Translations under genes and position numbers: made by a program
In this document: positions 45,191-57,790 of the stretch, in pieces
How the letters are laid out: each line of letters begins with the position of its first letter
How positions within the stretch are numbered: position 1 is the stretch's first letter
Origin: Theobroma cacao
Taxonomy: Eukaryota; Streptophyta; Magnoliopsida; Malvales; Malvaceae
Reading direction: 5' to 3'
Assembly: GCF_000208745.1 (NCBI RefSeq)
Contig: NC_030858.1
Location: 9,931,095-9,995,094 of the forward strand
Length of the DNA: 64,000 bases
Notes under the pieces: model-generated
The model's input: only the letters and a program-made list of their open reading frames with translations
Told to the model about the DNA's origin: nothing
Databases searched by the model: none

Positions 45191-48012
45191 AGTAATACCC
45201 CGTACTTTGATATGGTGACTAATAAAGCTTGTCAGATGCCAATTTAGGTTAATTATAATGTTTAACAGTAATGAAAGATGAAAAGAATAGTTTAAGATAA
45301 AATATTCCGCAAGTGAGAAAATAATAATATTTTTATTGGGGAAGAATTTGTGAGATAAAAAAAAGGTGATTCAGAAGTGAATTGACGCATAATAAGGTAT
45401 TTTGGGCACCAAAGAGACAAGAGGAGTGCTAGACCTCGATCTCTACAGACTTGTAACTAGTAGTAGACGCGATAACACGAACCATTGGCAATTTCGTCAC
45501 TTCTTATTTATGATGGTGAGCTTCAGGAAGTAGCTCTTAAATGTTATTAAGGTCTAAATAGACCTAAGGAATAAATGAATGATGGTAAAATAAATGAAGA
45601 AGATAGAAATATTGATAGTTTTCACGATAGGGGCAAAATGGTTATTTTGCATCTCAGATATAAATTTTTACGTTTTCATGAACTCGAGTATTTCTAGACT
45701 ATTATCGTCTTTGTTTCAATGTAAAAAGAGTAAAAAGGTTGCACAAAGGATGGGAGGAAGACAAAGCCACCATGTTAAGGGCATTTTGGTAAATTCAATG
45801 AAAATTTGGATTAACTTGAAGCATAAACATCTAAGTTCCAGCAACTTCCAGTAGCTTATCCTTATTCATCCCAGCCCTTCTCTTCATTTCACGTTTTCCT
45901 CATTTTCTATGGGAGGAAACCTTGAATCCTCCATAACTTCTCATAAAAAGCTCAAAATTTCATGTTTTGCCCATTTTTTCATTGGGTTTTTCATGCTCTT
46001 CCACCTCTACACCTCAAGAACCCTCAAGGGCCCTTCCTTAATACTTTCTCTCATTAGCTGGACGTTCTAGAGAAGAGAGAGAGAGATTCTCTACAATAAT
46101 TCAAAAGTTCTTGAAAAGGATTTCAACTACAAAAGCCCCAGGTGAGTAATAAGTTAAGATTGATTTTTTTAAGATGTTGATAATGGCTAACAATGGGATA
46201 TGTGAGTGTTTTATTGTTGAGGTTGTTTATTCATTTTTAGGGTGACTAGAGTAGTGAAATAAATAGCCACTTAATGGTGACTGGAAGCTAGTTAGGAATA
46301 ACTAGCTGAACTTGAGTTAGGAAATAGCTTTTGGATTTATATTAATGCCAATTTGGGTGATTGAGATGCTATTGGGTGTGATAGGTTCCAACGAGATTCC
46401 ACATCTCCATACCGAGCATTGGTTGAAGTTAGAGTTGATCAAAGCATCAACAAAGACCGGTGAGTGAATTTGCATTTCAAAATGTTTTGGGAAGTGCCTA
46501 CATGTTTAAATAAATCATTTGAAAGTTTGATTTGTTTTTGCTTTAAAAATATACCTGGGGAACAAGCCCTTGATGAAATGTTTCTATCTTGTGAAATGTG
46601 CAATATGAATAGTTCATACGTTATCACATTATACTGATATGTATATTATACATTGGATGTTCTTTTTGTGTGGTAATGATGACCCAACTATGCTCGTGTG
46701 GGAGTGCACATGAGCTGATGATGACCCAACTATGTACGGTGTGGGAGTGCACATGAGCTCATGATGACCTGACTATATGCGAGTAGGGAGTGCACATGAG
46801 CTGAGTGTGGCGAGATGGTATGCATGATGATGTATGTATATATATATATATGTTATAGAAAGTTTATGAAAATATTTGTGATTGTGTTGTATGTTGGTAT
46901 TGTTAATTGCTCCCAAATTGTTTTTCATTTCAGTAAGAAAATGGCTTTTTGATGTGACAAGACCTCTTCAACTAAATTACTCTGTTTCTCGCTGCAGCGA
47001 GATTCATTTTCGCTGCAGCATAAAATTCTCGAGTAGGCACCCTTAATCCATGCTCTGAATTTCACTGTAGCGAGAATGGATGCTCGTTGTAGCGAGGAAT
47101 TTCGCTGCATTGAAAATGGATTTTTGCTGCAGCGAGAAACTCTCTGGTGGTTCAAAAATTCTAGTGCAGTGTTTTCACTTTAATAAAGATTTTGACCACT
47201 TTTCGTTTAGAATTGAGCAAATTGGTAAACATAAAAGTTGTAACCCAACCTTTTATCTTTCTAATGACCTAAAAATCATATCAATGGGACTTTTGTAGTG
47301 GGAGATATTCTTGAAAAACTAAAACATATGCAAAGCATGAATACCTTTTCGTTGCAGTGAGAAAACCCTCTATTTGTGTGTCTTGCTTGGTCATTGCTAA
47401 AATTTTCATTCTATTCAACTTCATGGTTTACCATGGATCTTGTAACATTAAGGGATTAAACATTCAAAGTTTGAAATGAGGGGTTTAAACCAAAAATTAG
47501 ACTAAATTGCATGGTTTTATCGTAAGTGCATCATATTTTCTAAAACATTAGTTATCGTTGCTTGTTCCCTTCTTATGTTCACTCACTGAGTTTATACTCA
47601 TATTTTCAACTTCATGTTTTCATATTCAGGGGTGGTTGGGATGTAGATTGAGGTGTCCACGTACGTCCATCTTTTGGTAGGTATCTTGGCATTCAGTAGC
47701 CATATTCCCCATCCAGAGTCACTCCACTGATGATCAAGGTCTTTGTATATGCTCAATGTGAATTGTTAAGATACATTTGACAAACTATCTATGTATATTT
47801 TTAATTATGATGCCAATGTGAGAATTCACTTGGTTTCTTTGAATTGCCTTTGAAAGTATTGACATATGAACACTATTAAGTATAGATGTTAAAGAAATAT
47901 GAAAGATAGATGGACTAATATACAATTGCATATAGAAAGGCTTGCTTGGGCCTAGTGGGTTGTGCTTATTGGGTCCTTGCGCCAGTCATAGCTAAGGAAT
48001 TGGGTTGTGACA
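45191..48012 (+). repeat. Right LTR of the LARD-like element
   Basis: 2822 bp, ending GGGTTGTGACA. The first base reads A instead of the expected T (AGTAATACCCC). It has three units of the tandem repeat (46678-46808), a short (TA)n and more copies of the CGCTGCAGCGAG motif than the left LTR. Confidence 0.95.
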
Positions 48013-49457
48013 GGTTATAATTATGAGATTCTTATACATCAAAGCCTTGTTCTTAAATATGTTCTTGGTCATTGTATTGTCAAGAATAAGGACATTGATA
48101 ATGCTCAAAGGCTGCTACATTTTAAGCCTCTTTACTTTCGAAGTAAGCAACTAATTTCAAAGGTTGAAGTGTGCGAGATACTTGGGGATAGTATGTGGGT
48201 GCTTGTTCAAGAACAAGTTCACTAAACATGACCCTTTATAAGAGTTCCATTTGGTATTTTACTCAAGTGTCTATGGAAATACTCTCATGTGTCAGTAGTG
48301 TAAGTAATCCTTAGACTTGTGATACCAGGTCATCTTATATGTGAATTGTCATGTTTTGATTTCACCTTTACGGGTCTGAAGGTGACTAGATGCCTAAACA
48401 GAGTGCTTTTGGGTATGGCATGTAGCATGCGAATATGAATGAGTAGTCCATAGAGGATTCATTACCCCAAATGATTTGAAGGGGACATATCTCATTTGCT
48501 CATGGCTTATATTGACTAAAAGTCCTTGGCCAAGGCAATCTTGATAGATTAATATGAAAGTTGCAAGACTAATATTGACAAGTTAGAAAGTAGACACTGA
48601 GCTAGGCTTGCTATCTATCCAAGATATGTGCTAAAAAAAGGGAATTACATTGAGATAATGCACACTGAAAGGTTAGTCAAACCATATTGACTCTCCTGAC
48701 ATTTGAGTGGTCATGATGTATTACTTGATGCCGCTCGTGATCTATAAATATAAATATAAATTCTTAGTTGAATTAATTTATATTTATTACCAATATGTTA
48801 GGTACTTAATGGGTCACACAAATAAGGTGAATTGTTGAAATTAATTTGAGTTCAATTGGATGTGATCAAATTGATTTTATAAAGGCTTAATCCAATTAGA
48901 TATTGGGCTATATCAAATATGATTTGATGGGGTATTAAATAAAGGCGTAATTAGCCCAAGACATTTTCTAATCCTTGTTGGATATGAAGTAGGTCAATTC
49001 ACTCTATAAAAGAATCCTTTAGCCTTATTTTGAACGTATAGAATAGTCTTATTTTATTTTCTCATGTGTTGAGATAGGATCACAGCCCAAAAAAAAAAAA
49101 AAGAGAAACACAAGCAAGCTCAAAGTTGAGAGTTTGCTACCATAAACTTTGGCTTAGGAATTCACACACTTTTAATGAAGAGATTTCGACAAATCACTTT
49201 GTGGATTATCGTTAAAGGCAGGAAAATCGTGCTGCTATGGTTTGATAAGTCTTAGTTAGTGTACAAAAAGTCAAAACGAAAAGCCAAGGAAGACTCCACC
49301 AAAGAAAGCAGACATCAAACTTTTAGGTATGTCGAAATCTTTCTCTTGTAATTTTTTTAGATTGGTTTCAATTAAAGTAATCCGTGGCTTAGGGGATTAA
49401 AATTTTAATAATATTCCACTGCGTATGATCACCTTAGCATGATTTGAATCCCATTCA
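48013..49457 (+). repeat. 5' LTR of the outer copia, right piece
   Basis: Continues the LTR after the second GGTTA (48013-48017). 48018-48210 matches 61078-61270 of the 3' LTR. A TATA box TATAAAAG lies at 49005-49012. The LTR ends ...CCCATTCA at 49457, one base before the PBS. The full LTR was about 1.6 kb. Confidence 0.85.
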
Positions 49458-49458
49458 A

Positions 49459-49470
49459 TGGTATCAGAGC
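49459..49470 (+). other. Primer-binding site TGGTATCAGAGC
   Basis: Perfect match to the common plant retrotransposon site complementary to the 3' end of initiator tRNA-Met, directly after the LTR. Confidence 0.9.
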
Positions 49471-50390
49471 TTCCTTTAATTAATTTAATCTAGTTTTATG
49501 TTTAATTATTGAAGATTACAAAAAACTATTTTTAGTTATATGTCGATTTGATGCAAAGTTTGAAAACTTTTTTAGAACAATTGTGAATGGATTTTTGAAA
49601 TCTGATTTATTTTCAAAAGGCCTTTAAAGCCTTGATTTGTGGATTTAAAATCTAGATTTAATAAGTCCTTAAAGATTTTATAGATTTGTTTTAAGTGAAT
49701 TCAAATATGAAAAATTTGGCAATATAATGTGATCTGTTTAGGAAATTTTTTTGAGGGACTTAGAGAAGGAGTTTGTCAAGCCCAGCTCTACAATATGTTT
49801 ATTATGCCATTCTTATATAAGAATGCATGTTTGCTTACTTGGGTACCTCAAAAATCGTTAAAGGACAACAATGTACTAAATGGTACAATTAAGTTGAATT
49901 AAACCTTGAACTAGTCCAAATAGAGATTTTAAGATGAAATTGAGAATTTTAAAACCCCATAATGACTTAAAATGGTGATTCGGAGTTCGAGGACCGATTT
50001 GGAGTCAAATTAGAATTTTCATGATCTAAGGGCAAAATGGTCATTTTGCCACCCGAGGTTAAGATGTGAGTGTTGGATTAAATTTTTGATTAAGATTGAT
50101 CATTTGGAGTATAATTTGAGTTTGAGAAGTGAAGAATTTTAATTTTGACATTTTTTAAAGCATAAAGGGTACAATAGTCATTTTGTCGTCCAAAGGCAAA
50201 ATTGTAATTTTACACCACCCAACACTTGTCCAGCACATGGATTTTACCCAATATTATTATGGATAATTGAAGGATTTTATGTGGTGGAGAAAGAAAGCTT
50301 AATAGTTAAGAATTTAAAAATGGACCAATGGTAAGGTGACAAGTGTCAAGCTTTTATTTCTTTATTATTTTCCTTATAAATTAGCACAAA

Positions 50391-50607
50391 NNNNNNNNNN
50401 NNNNNNNNNNNNNNNNNNNNNNNNNNNNNNNNNNNNNNNNNNNNNNNNNNNNNNNNNNNNNNNNNNNNNNNNNNNNNNNNNNNNNNNNNNNNNNNNNNNN
50501 NNNNNNNNNNNNNNNNNNNNNNNNNNNNNNNNNNNNNNNNNNNNNNNNNNNNNNNNNNNNNNNNNNNNNNNNNNNNNNNNNNNNNNNNNNNNNNNNNNNN
50601 NNNNNNN
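50391..50607. other. Assembly gap of 217 N inside solo LTR A
   Basis: The flanks (CCTTATAAATTAGCAC on the left, TTTTGCATTTTCCATGG on the right) match solo LTR B around 52709-52730 and 52900-52920, so the missing bases should correspond to about 170-200 bp of LTR sequence. Confidence 0.9.
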
Positions 50608-52093
50608 TTTTGCATTTTCCATGGTTGAATCACATGATTTCATGATGGGTATCTTGTTGGCTGAACACTTAGAGAGAGGTTTTGATGCTTGATTTGGTTA
50701 GATTTCAATGTATTTTAGTGTTTTTAGTTGATTGGTGATGTGTAGCATGAAAATCAAGCAAGAAAAATTCATGTTCTTCCATCACCCATCATTGGCCGAA
50801 TTCTCCATGTTGAATATTAAGGATGATTTTGATTTTATTTCAAGTGAATTGGTTAGGAAAAGATGAATTATGGTGAGAAAATCAAGTAGGAGAAATCATA
50901 GTGTTGATGCACTTACCATGGCTGAAATTCTCAAGAAGAAATGTGAGGATGATTTTGCTAAATTTTATGCTATTTGACTTGTGTTTGATGGTTTGGAGAA
51001 TTGGAAAAAATATGGAATTAATTGGAGTTAAATTGGACGTGTTGGCCAATTAATCGGGTGATAGATCGAATTAGGCCAATACCATTTTATTTAGGTACAT
51101 AATTGAATTTATATTGAACATCGTATTTAGATAGTTACCCGAGTATTTCACATCCCATTTCATGCATTAGTATAAAGCCTAAACTGGTTTTATAACGGTT
51201 TAGCACAAATGTAGTAAACGGCTTATTGTGCATTATGTCTAAGTGGTGAGCTTTCTGGCAAAAGTAAAGAGATAGTACCCGAGGATCAAGAATCGAAGTA
51301 CTCGAAATTCGACTCCCGAAATAGTGAGTAACCTTACTATCGTCTTAATTATCTAAAGTGGGTTTTATCCGATTTTTTGATTTTATGGAAAATGAGCTTA
51401 AATGGTAAATCTTTGTGTTTTATAAGCAAAATGTGATTGAAATGAAATTATTTTATAAATTGTCTTGAAATTGAAAGATGGTTTTGAAAATGGAGTAATT
51501 GGAGACTCATTGCTATGTTATAAATCATGGTTTGAATTGAATGGCTTATGATAATATTGGCATGATTGGTTGATTTGGTAAATGTGCTGAAAAAGTATGA
51601 ACTGTTGATTTGCCTTGAGAGGTTGTAAAATAAAATAATTACCATGTCATGCTATTGCAAATTTTATTGTATGGGGGGTTATATATTGGTCGCTGCAGTG
51701 GACGAGTTCCGTGGACTAGCCTATTAAAGGGGCATGGTAACCCTATTATATTCTTACCTCAGTATGAGAGGCGCGGATGGATAACTCCTGAGGTTAACAC
51801 TTTAGAGTTCACTTCACGCCAGACCACCACGTGAGGGTGAACTCAGCCAACGCCAAGGAACTGCTATGTTTTCAAAATAAGAACATGATTTATGCGTACA
51901 TAACTTTTTAACAGCCTTGACAAACTCGGTTGGGATAGCCCTCGGGCAAGGTATCCTTGATAACTAAGTATGAGAATGATTTTGGCACGAGCCAAAATTT
52001 TAAGAAATTTATAAGCCATGTTGATTACTCGATTTATATAAATTGATTTTATTTGGTTGAAATGAGTTGAAAGGTGATGAATTACAGTATGTT

Positions 52094-55052
52094 TGTCAAG
52101 CCCGACCTTATAAAGTACTTGCCATGTCCTTCATGTGATTGACAATATGCTTGCATACTTAGAAAGCCTCGAAAAATCGTCAAAAGTCGATATTGTACCA
52201 AATGGTACTATTAAGATGAATTACGCCTCGAACTAGTCTAAATAGAGATCTTAAGATGAAATTGAGAATTAAAACCCTAGAATGACTTAAAATGATGATT
52301 TGGAGTTCGAGGGCTGAATTAGAGTCAATTTGAAATTTTCATGTTCTAGGGGTAAAATGGTAATTTTGCCACCCGAGGACAAAATGAGAATTTTTAGAAA
52401 AGATTTTGATCACATTTGACTCATTGGAGTATGATTTGAGTTTGAGAGGTGAAAAATTTAAATTCTGACATTTTTGGAGTCTTAGAGGCAAAATGGTAAT
52501 TTTACGAGTTTACGAGGGCAAAGTTGGAATTTTGGAATTTTACACCACCTAACACTTGTCATGCCCATGGATTTCAGCCATTAACATTTTACATTGTGGA
52601 TAATTGAAACATTTTATGTGGTGGAGAGAGATTGCTTAATGGATAAGCATTACACATGGACCAATGGAAACATGCCATGTGTCAAGCTTGGATTATTCTA
52701 GAATTTCCTTATAAAATCTATTTAAAACTCTCTTAGTCTCAACCATATAGCTGGCCAAAGCATGAAGTGAAGAGGAAAGGAAAGAACACAAACCCTAGGT
52801 GGGAAAATTGAAGAAAAAGTGTGGGATTTCAAGGGATTAAGCTAACAAAGGTAAAATTTTGTGATTTTATCTTGTGATTTACACTACCCATGCTTTCTTT
52901 TTCATTTTTCATGCTTAGAACTCAAGTTTGCATGACGAACCCATGTTGGCCGAATTTGAGAGGAGAGGTTTTAAGCATTGATTTTGCTAGATTTCGAGCT
53001 AATTAAGTGTTTTTGGTTGTTTGGTAATGGAAAGTATGAAAATCTAGCAAGGAATCACTTTGTTCTTCACAAACCCACAAGAGGCCGAATTTTCTAGGGA
53101 GCATATTGAGGCTGAAATTGATGATATTTCATGATATTTTGATGATATTTAATGATTGGTGAGGCTAGAAATTTAATGGGAAATTTTTGCATGAAAATCT
53201 GAATTTTTACCTAATGTATAGACATGTGCGATTTATGGTTCAGACTGATAAATTGAATCATATTCACAGTCATTGAGGTATTTTAAGTATAATTGGAGTG
53301 TAGAAAGTGAAAGAAATCGATTTGGAGTTAAATTGAAGGTTTTAGCCAATTACACCGAGAATAATGCGAATTAGGTCAAATACTGTATTTAAACGGCTAT
53401 TCGGACATTTTGCATCACATTTCGTGCATTCATATAGATTTATAGAGCTTGAAATAGTTTATGATAAATTGACACAATTTATTGAAATTCATGTCACGTA
53501 TGATGTATAGGTGGTGAGCTCTCTAATAATGGTAAAGAGATTATGCCCGAAGATTGGGAATAAGAGTATATCGAACTCTTAGTACTGTGAGTAACCTTAC
53601 TATCGTCTTAATTATCTAAAGTATGTTTTATCCAATTTTGTGAATTTTATGGGAAATGAATTAAATGATTAATTTTTCGATTTTATAAACAAAATGTGAT
53701 TTAGTGAAATGATTTCATAAAATTGTTTTAAAATTGAATAATGGCTTTTCAAATAAAGTAATTGGAGACCATTTGATGTGTTGTAAATTCATGGTTTGAA
53801 TCGAATGGCTTATGATAATATTTGCATGAATGGTTGAATTGGTATTTGTGTTGAAATATATGAACTGTTTATTTAGCCTTGAAAGGCTGTGAATTACAAT
53901 AATTGCCATATCATGTTATTGAATTTTATTGATTGATGGGATAATTATTAGCTTACTGCAGTGGGTGGGTTCCGTGGACCAACCTATTAGAGGGGCACGA
54001 TAACCCCGTTATATCTTACCTCAGTATGAGAGGCGCGGGTGGATAACTTTTGAGGTTAACACTTTAGAGTTCACTTCACGCCAAATCACCACGTGAGGGT
54101 GAACTCGGCCAAAGCCAAGGAACGACTATGTTTTCAAAATAAAAACATGATTTATGCGTACATAACTTTTTAACAGTCTTGGCGAACTCGGTTTGGGATA
54201 GCCCTAGGCCATCCCTGATGACTGAGTATGATAATGATTTTTGGCACGAGCCAAACTTTTCAGGAAATCATAAGCCTAGTTGTTTATTTGGTTGAAATGA
54301 GTTGAAAGGTAATGAAATTACAATATGATGACTTATTTTCATTTTCTCCATCTACTCGACTTTAGATGGTTTAGATGGCATCTGTTTACTCACTGGGATT
54401 TAATAATCTCACCACCCTCCTTTTCAACCATTTTAGGCCCAAGGTAGCCTGTGGATAGCAAATATCGTCGAGGATTATAGTTGGCTTTATTACTCCAAAA
54501 ACTGCAAGTTTACTGCCTTTGTGGACTTTTGTTCCTTGTGAGCCCACGAGTCACTGTAAAGTAAATTTCATATCCCGGTTATCTGTATTATAGCAAGTAT
54601 GAATTTATTTAGCTTTTACATTACAAAAATTATTTACTGATGACTCTATAAATATTGTTTTATAAGAAATTAGAATATTTTATTAAATATTTTTATTTTA
54701 TTCAAATAGTTGCAATATCATTTTTCATAAATGTTTTAGACACCCAAATTTATTTTAAATCATGAAATATGTGTTTTCCACTCATCTACTACATTTTTTG
54801 TCGGTTTCGAAAAATTTTCTAAGAAAAATGTCGAAAACGCTCCTATGAGGTGAAAATTATTTTTTCACGGTTTTGAAAGGGAAAAAGCTTAAAATTCTTT
54901 ACAAATGAGGTTTGGCGATGATTACTCACAGGGGAGATGAAAAAAATGGTACTAAAGCCTTGCAGGGTTTCGGTTGGCACTCCGGGTAACGAATGTCTAC
55001 GGGGACATCACGGTGATTGTCATAGGCTCGAGGGGAGTATCGGGTCATGACA
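52094..55052 (+). mobile_element. Solo LTR B nested in solo LTR A, TSD ATGTT
   Basis: TGTCAAGCCCGACC...GGGTCATGACA, 2959 bp, flanked by ATGTT at 52089-52093 and 55053-55057. It aligns with A along its length: 52094-54340 with 49774-52090, and 54341-55052 with 55058-55781. It is intact at both ends and carries a promoter-like CCTTATAAAATC at about 52709. Confidence 0.9.
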
Positions 55053-55786
55053 ATGTTAAACTATTTTATCTGTCTCCATTTACTCAGCTTTAGATATTTT
55101 AGATGGTATTTGTTTACTCACTGGGATTATATAATCTCACCACCCTCTTTTCCACCCATTTCAAGCTTAGGATAGTCGGTAGATAGCTCACTTTTTTGAG
55201 GTCTACAGTTAGACTTGCATCCTAAAAAAAACTGTAGGTTTACCGCTTTTGATACTTTTGGTCGTTCGTAAGCCCACGTGTCACTGTAAATTAAATTTTA
55301 TACTTTGGTTATCTGTATTACAGTATGTATACATTTATTTAGCTTTTACGCTACAAAAATTATTTACCGGTAACTTTATAAATATTGTTTTATAAGAAAA
55401 TAGAATATTTTATTGAATATTTTTATTATATTTAAATAGTTATAGTTTCACTTTAAATGAATGTTTTAGACATCTAAACTTATTTTTGATTATGAAATAT
55501 GTGTTTTCCACTTGCATACTATATTTTTAGCTGGTTTCGAGATTTTTGAGAAAAAATGACCATAATACCCATGTGTAGTTGAAATTTTTCTTTGACTGTT
55601 TTTGAATTGAAATTGGTTCATGTCACCTTAAAACATGATTTTAGTAACTAATACTCACAGGGGAAGTGAGAAAAACTGATGTTAAGCCTTGCGAGGTTTC
55701 GATTGGTATTTCGGGTAATGAATGTCTATCGGGACGTCGCGGCAGTTGTCACGGGCTCGATGAGAGTTCCGGGTCGTGATAGAGTT

Positions 55787-57790
55787 TGTGTGTAATTTTT
55801 GGTGGGTAGAAGGTTAAGAGGATGATTTAAACCTCTGAAAATTTACAGAATTAAATCAGCTCGTATAAGTCATAATCTGATGATGTTTCTACATAAACAG
55901 TTTGCTGGAATTGTATTCTTGTGTGACAAGAACTCTTGCAAAATCATGGCTACTTGTACTCCAAATTTGCTGAGATTTTGAGAGCTTTTTGGCATGATGT
56001 TTGGGGCATGGGATATCTCTGAATTGGTGCCAAAATCACAGCAAACAATGGAGGATGGAGCTCCAAAGAATTTGGAACAGCATAAGAGATGCAAACCCAA
56101 TAAAATTGCACTAGCTTGTGCGATTTCTTCTCTATATAATTAGGGGTTCTACTAATTTGGTTATGACGTGGATTTAGACTCCTAATTGTAGTGAAATATA
56201 TCCTAAAGAGTTTAGGATTGTCCCAAATCAAATTCTAAAATTAAATTGGCAAAGAAATAGTACTCTTGTTCATAAAGATCTAATTCTATTTGGACTAGGA
56301 TTGTAAAATTGAGGACAAAAAGGATTAAATTTTTTGATAAGATTAGAAAGCCTAATTGGATTAAGATTCCTTATGAATATTAAATTTCTAATATGATTAG
56401 GTCTTCTATTGAGAATAAGGATTAGATTTAAATTCACAATCCTAAAAGTTTTAGGATTACTAAATTTATGCTCAATTGAATTCCTAGTAGGACTAGGGCT
56501 TATAAATTAGCACAAAACTTGTAAAGGGATTAAGACATCAAATTATTTAGATTAATATTTTTAAAGGTTGAGTGATATTATTGCCAAATGACCTATAAGA
56601 TCTTCAATTTGAATTAAACATAAGTTTTATATGTTCATTATATGATTATGAATGTAGAAGGATGATTATTGACTTAGACCACTATAATGTGTTATGGATG
56701 GTTATGGTTGAATGCATTTGGTATTTATTTTATAAACAGGGAGTGTGTGCTTTGTCTTTCCTTTATTTTATTCAAGAGTTGTAAAATTCTCCTCTTATCT
56801 TACTCCCCTTAAATGTAACTTGAGGTTTCTTGACATATATGTAATTAGAATTCATAGGATTAAATTAAGAAAAAAATTTTGTAATTCCAAGAATGAAGGA
56901 CAAAGGCGCCAAAGGGACATGAAGATTACAAGACTACAAGATATGGTGATATTTGTATGTAATCCCTTAGGATTTGACCAACAAATTTCCTTTGATAGCT
57001 CAAGGAAATTAGATTAGATAAAAGTCCATAATCATCCTCGTAGTACGCAAGATAGATTTATTTTATGTAATATTATAAATATTATGTATGCCAAATTCGA
57101 TACACCTAAATAACAAGATAAAAGCAACAACAAAAATCCCGTATTAAAATATTGAATGACGTGCTTCGCATGGTTAAGTTGCCTTCCATCATATAACAAG
57201 ATAACCAGGCTACCTTTTTAATTGGTGACTTGTTGAGTCACTCAATGTCAAACTTTTACACAAGCACATTTGAGTTATTGGTGGGTCTTACTCAATTAAA
57301 ACTGTAAGGTTCAGATGTGTTACACTTGACCATATGGTCTTAGAGGCAGGGTTAGGCAAAATGCATATGATGCATTTAGATAATGAGTTGTCACCTAACT
57401 AATCTAGGAGTTGCATGAGGATGCAATTGATAAGCTACATTATTTACCCAATTAGGCGTATTGTGATTTGTTGAGTCACTCAAGGTTGCAATAATTCGAA
57501 AAAGATCTTTGCCTGCTAGAAATATCTAGTAGAAATTTTTGTAGAATAGTGAAGGCTATTATTGCGAAAAATTAGTGAAAGAATCAATGTAAGATTTAAT
57601 ACTTCATCTTAAATTGGCTAATAACATGAAAGACTAATACAAATACTTGTTCTATATTTATAGGTTGTTAGAATGGGTATAATAATAATTGCTACTTTGC
57701 TTGGCATACTTGTTTCCATTAGCCTAAAATGTTTAGACTGGTATATCACTTTGGAAAAATGTTATTAATAAATGGAAGGGTACAATCTTG
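55787..57790 (+). other. Leader of the outer copia, no gag recognised
   Basis: The leader interrupted at 49773 continues here (TGTGTGTAATTTTTGGTGGG). About 2 kb with only short broken frames. A phrase TGACTTGTTGAGTCACTCAA occurs at about 57225-57244 and again, shortened, near 57468. The expected capsid part of gag is not visible and was probably deleted or has decayed. Confidence 0.6.

Larger units (their letters stand above)
27681..48012 (+). mobile_element. LARD-like gypsy derivative, TSD GGTTA, hosting a Sirevirus
   Basis: LTRs of about 2.8 kb at 27681-30485 and 45191-48012 and perfect GGTTA duplications (27676-27680 and 48013-48017) define one element. The PBS after the left LTR is a slightly altered TGGTATCAGAGCC (30487-30502). 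The right LTR is preceded by TTTATTTGAATGGGGGAGAC, the usual polypurine end of Tekay/Del-type gypsy elements. Its own interior is only about 4.5 kb (30486-33462 plus 43698-45190) with no open frame above about 75 codons and no gag or pol motif. Long LTRs with a non-coding interior are the mark of large retrotransposon derivatives (LARDs), which need another element's proteins to move. Confidence 0.85.
49774..55781 (+). mobile_element. Solo LTR A (about 3 kb, gypsy-type), TSD GAGTT
   Basis: Starts TGTCAAGCCCAGC at 49774 and ends GGGTCGTGATA at 55781 (expected CA reads TA). GAGTT occurs at 49769-49773 and 55782-55786. The part 52094-55057 is a second LTR of the same family plus its TSD. Without it, A is about 3.04 kb including 217 N. 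No internal region or second LTR is attached, so it is the product of LTR-LTR recombination. It sits in the leader of the outer copia. Confidence 0.9.

Noticed and set aside
50336..50692. Open frames across the N gap
   Set aside because: Mostly unknown residues; the flanks are LTR sequence.
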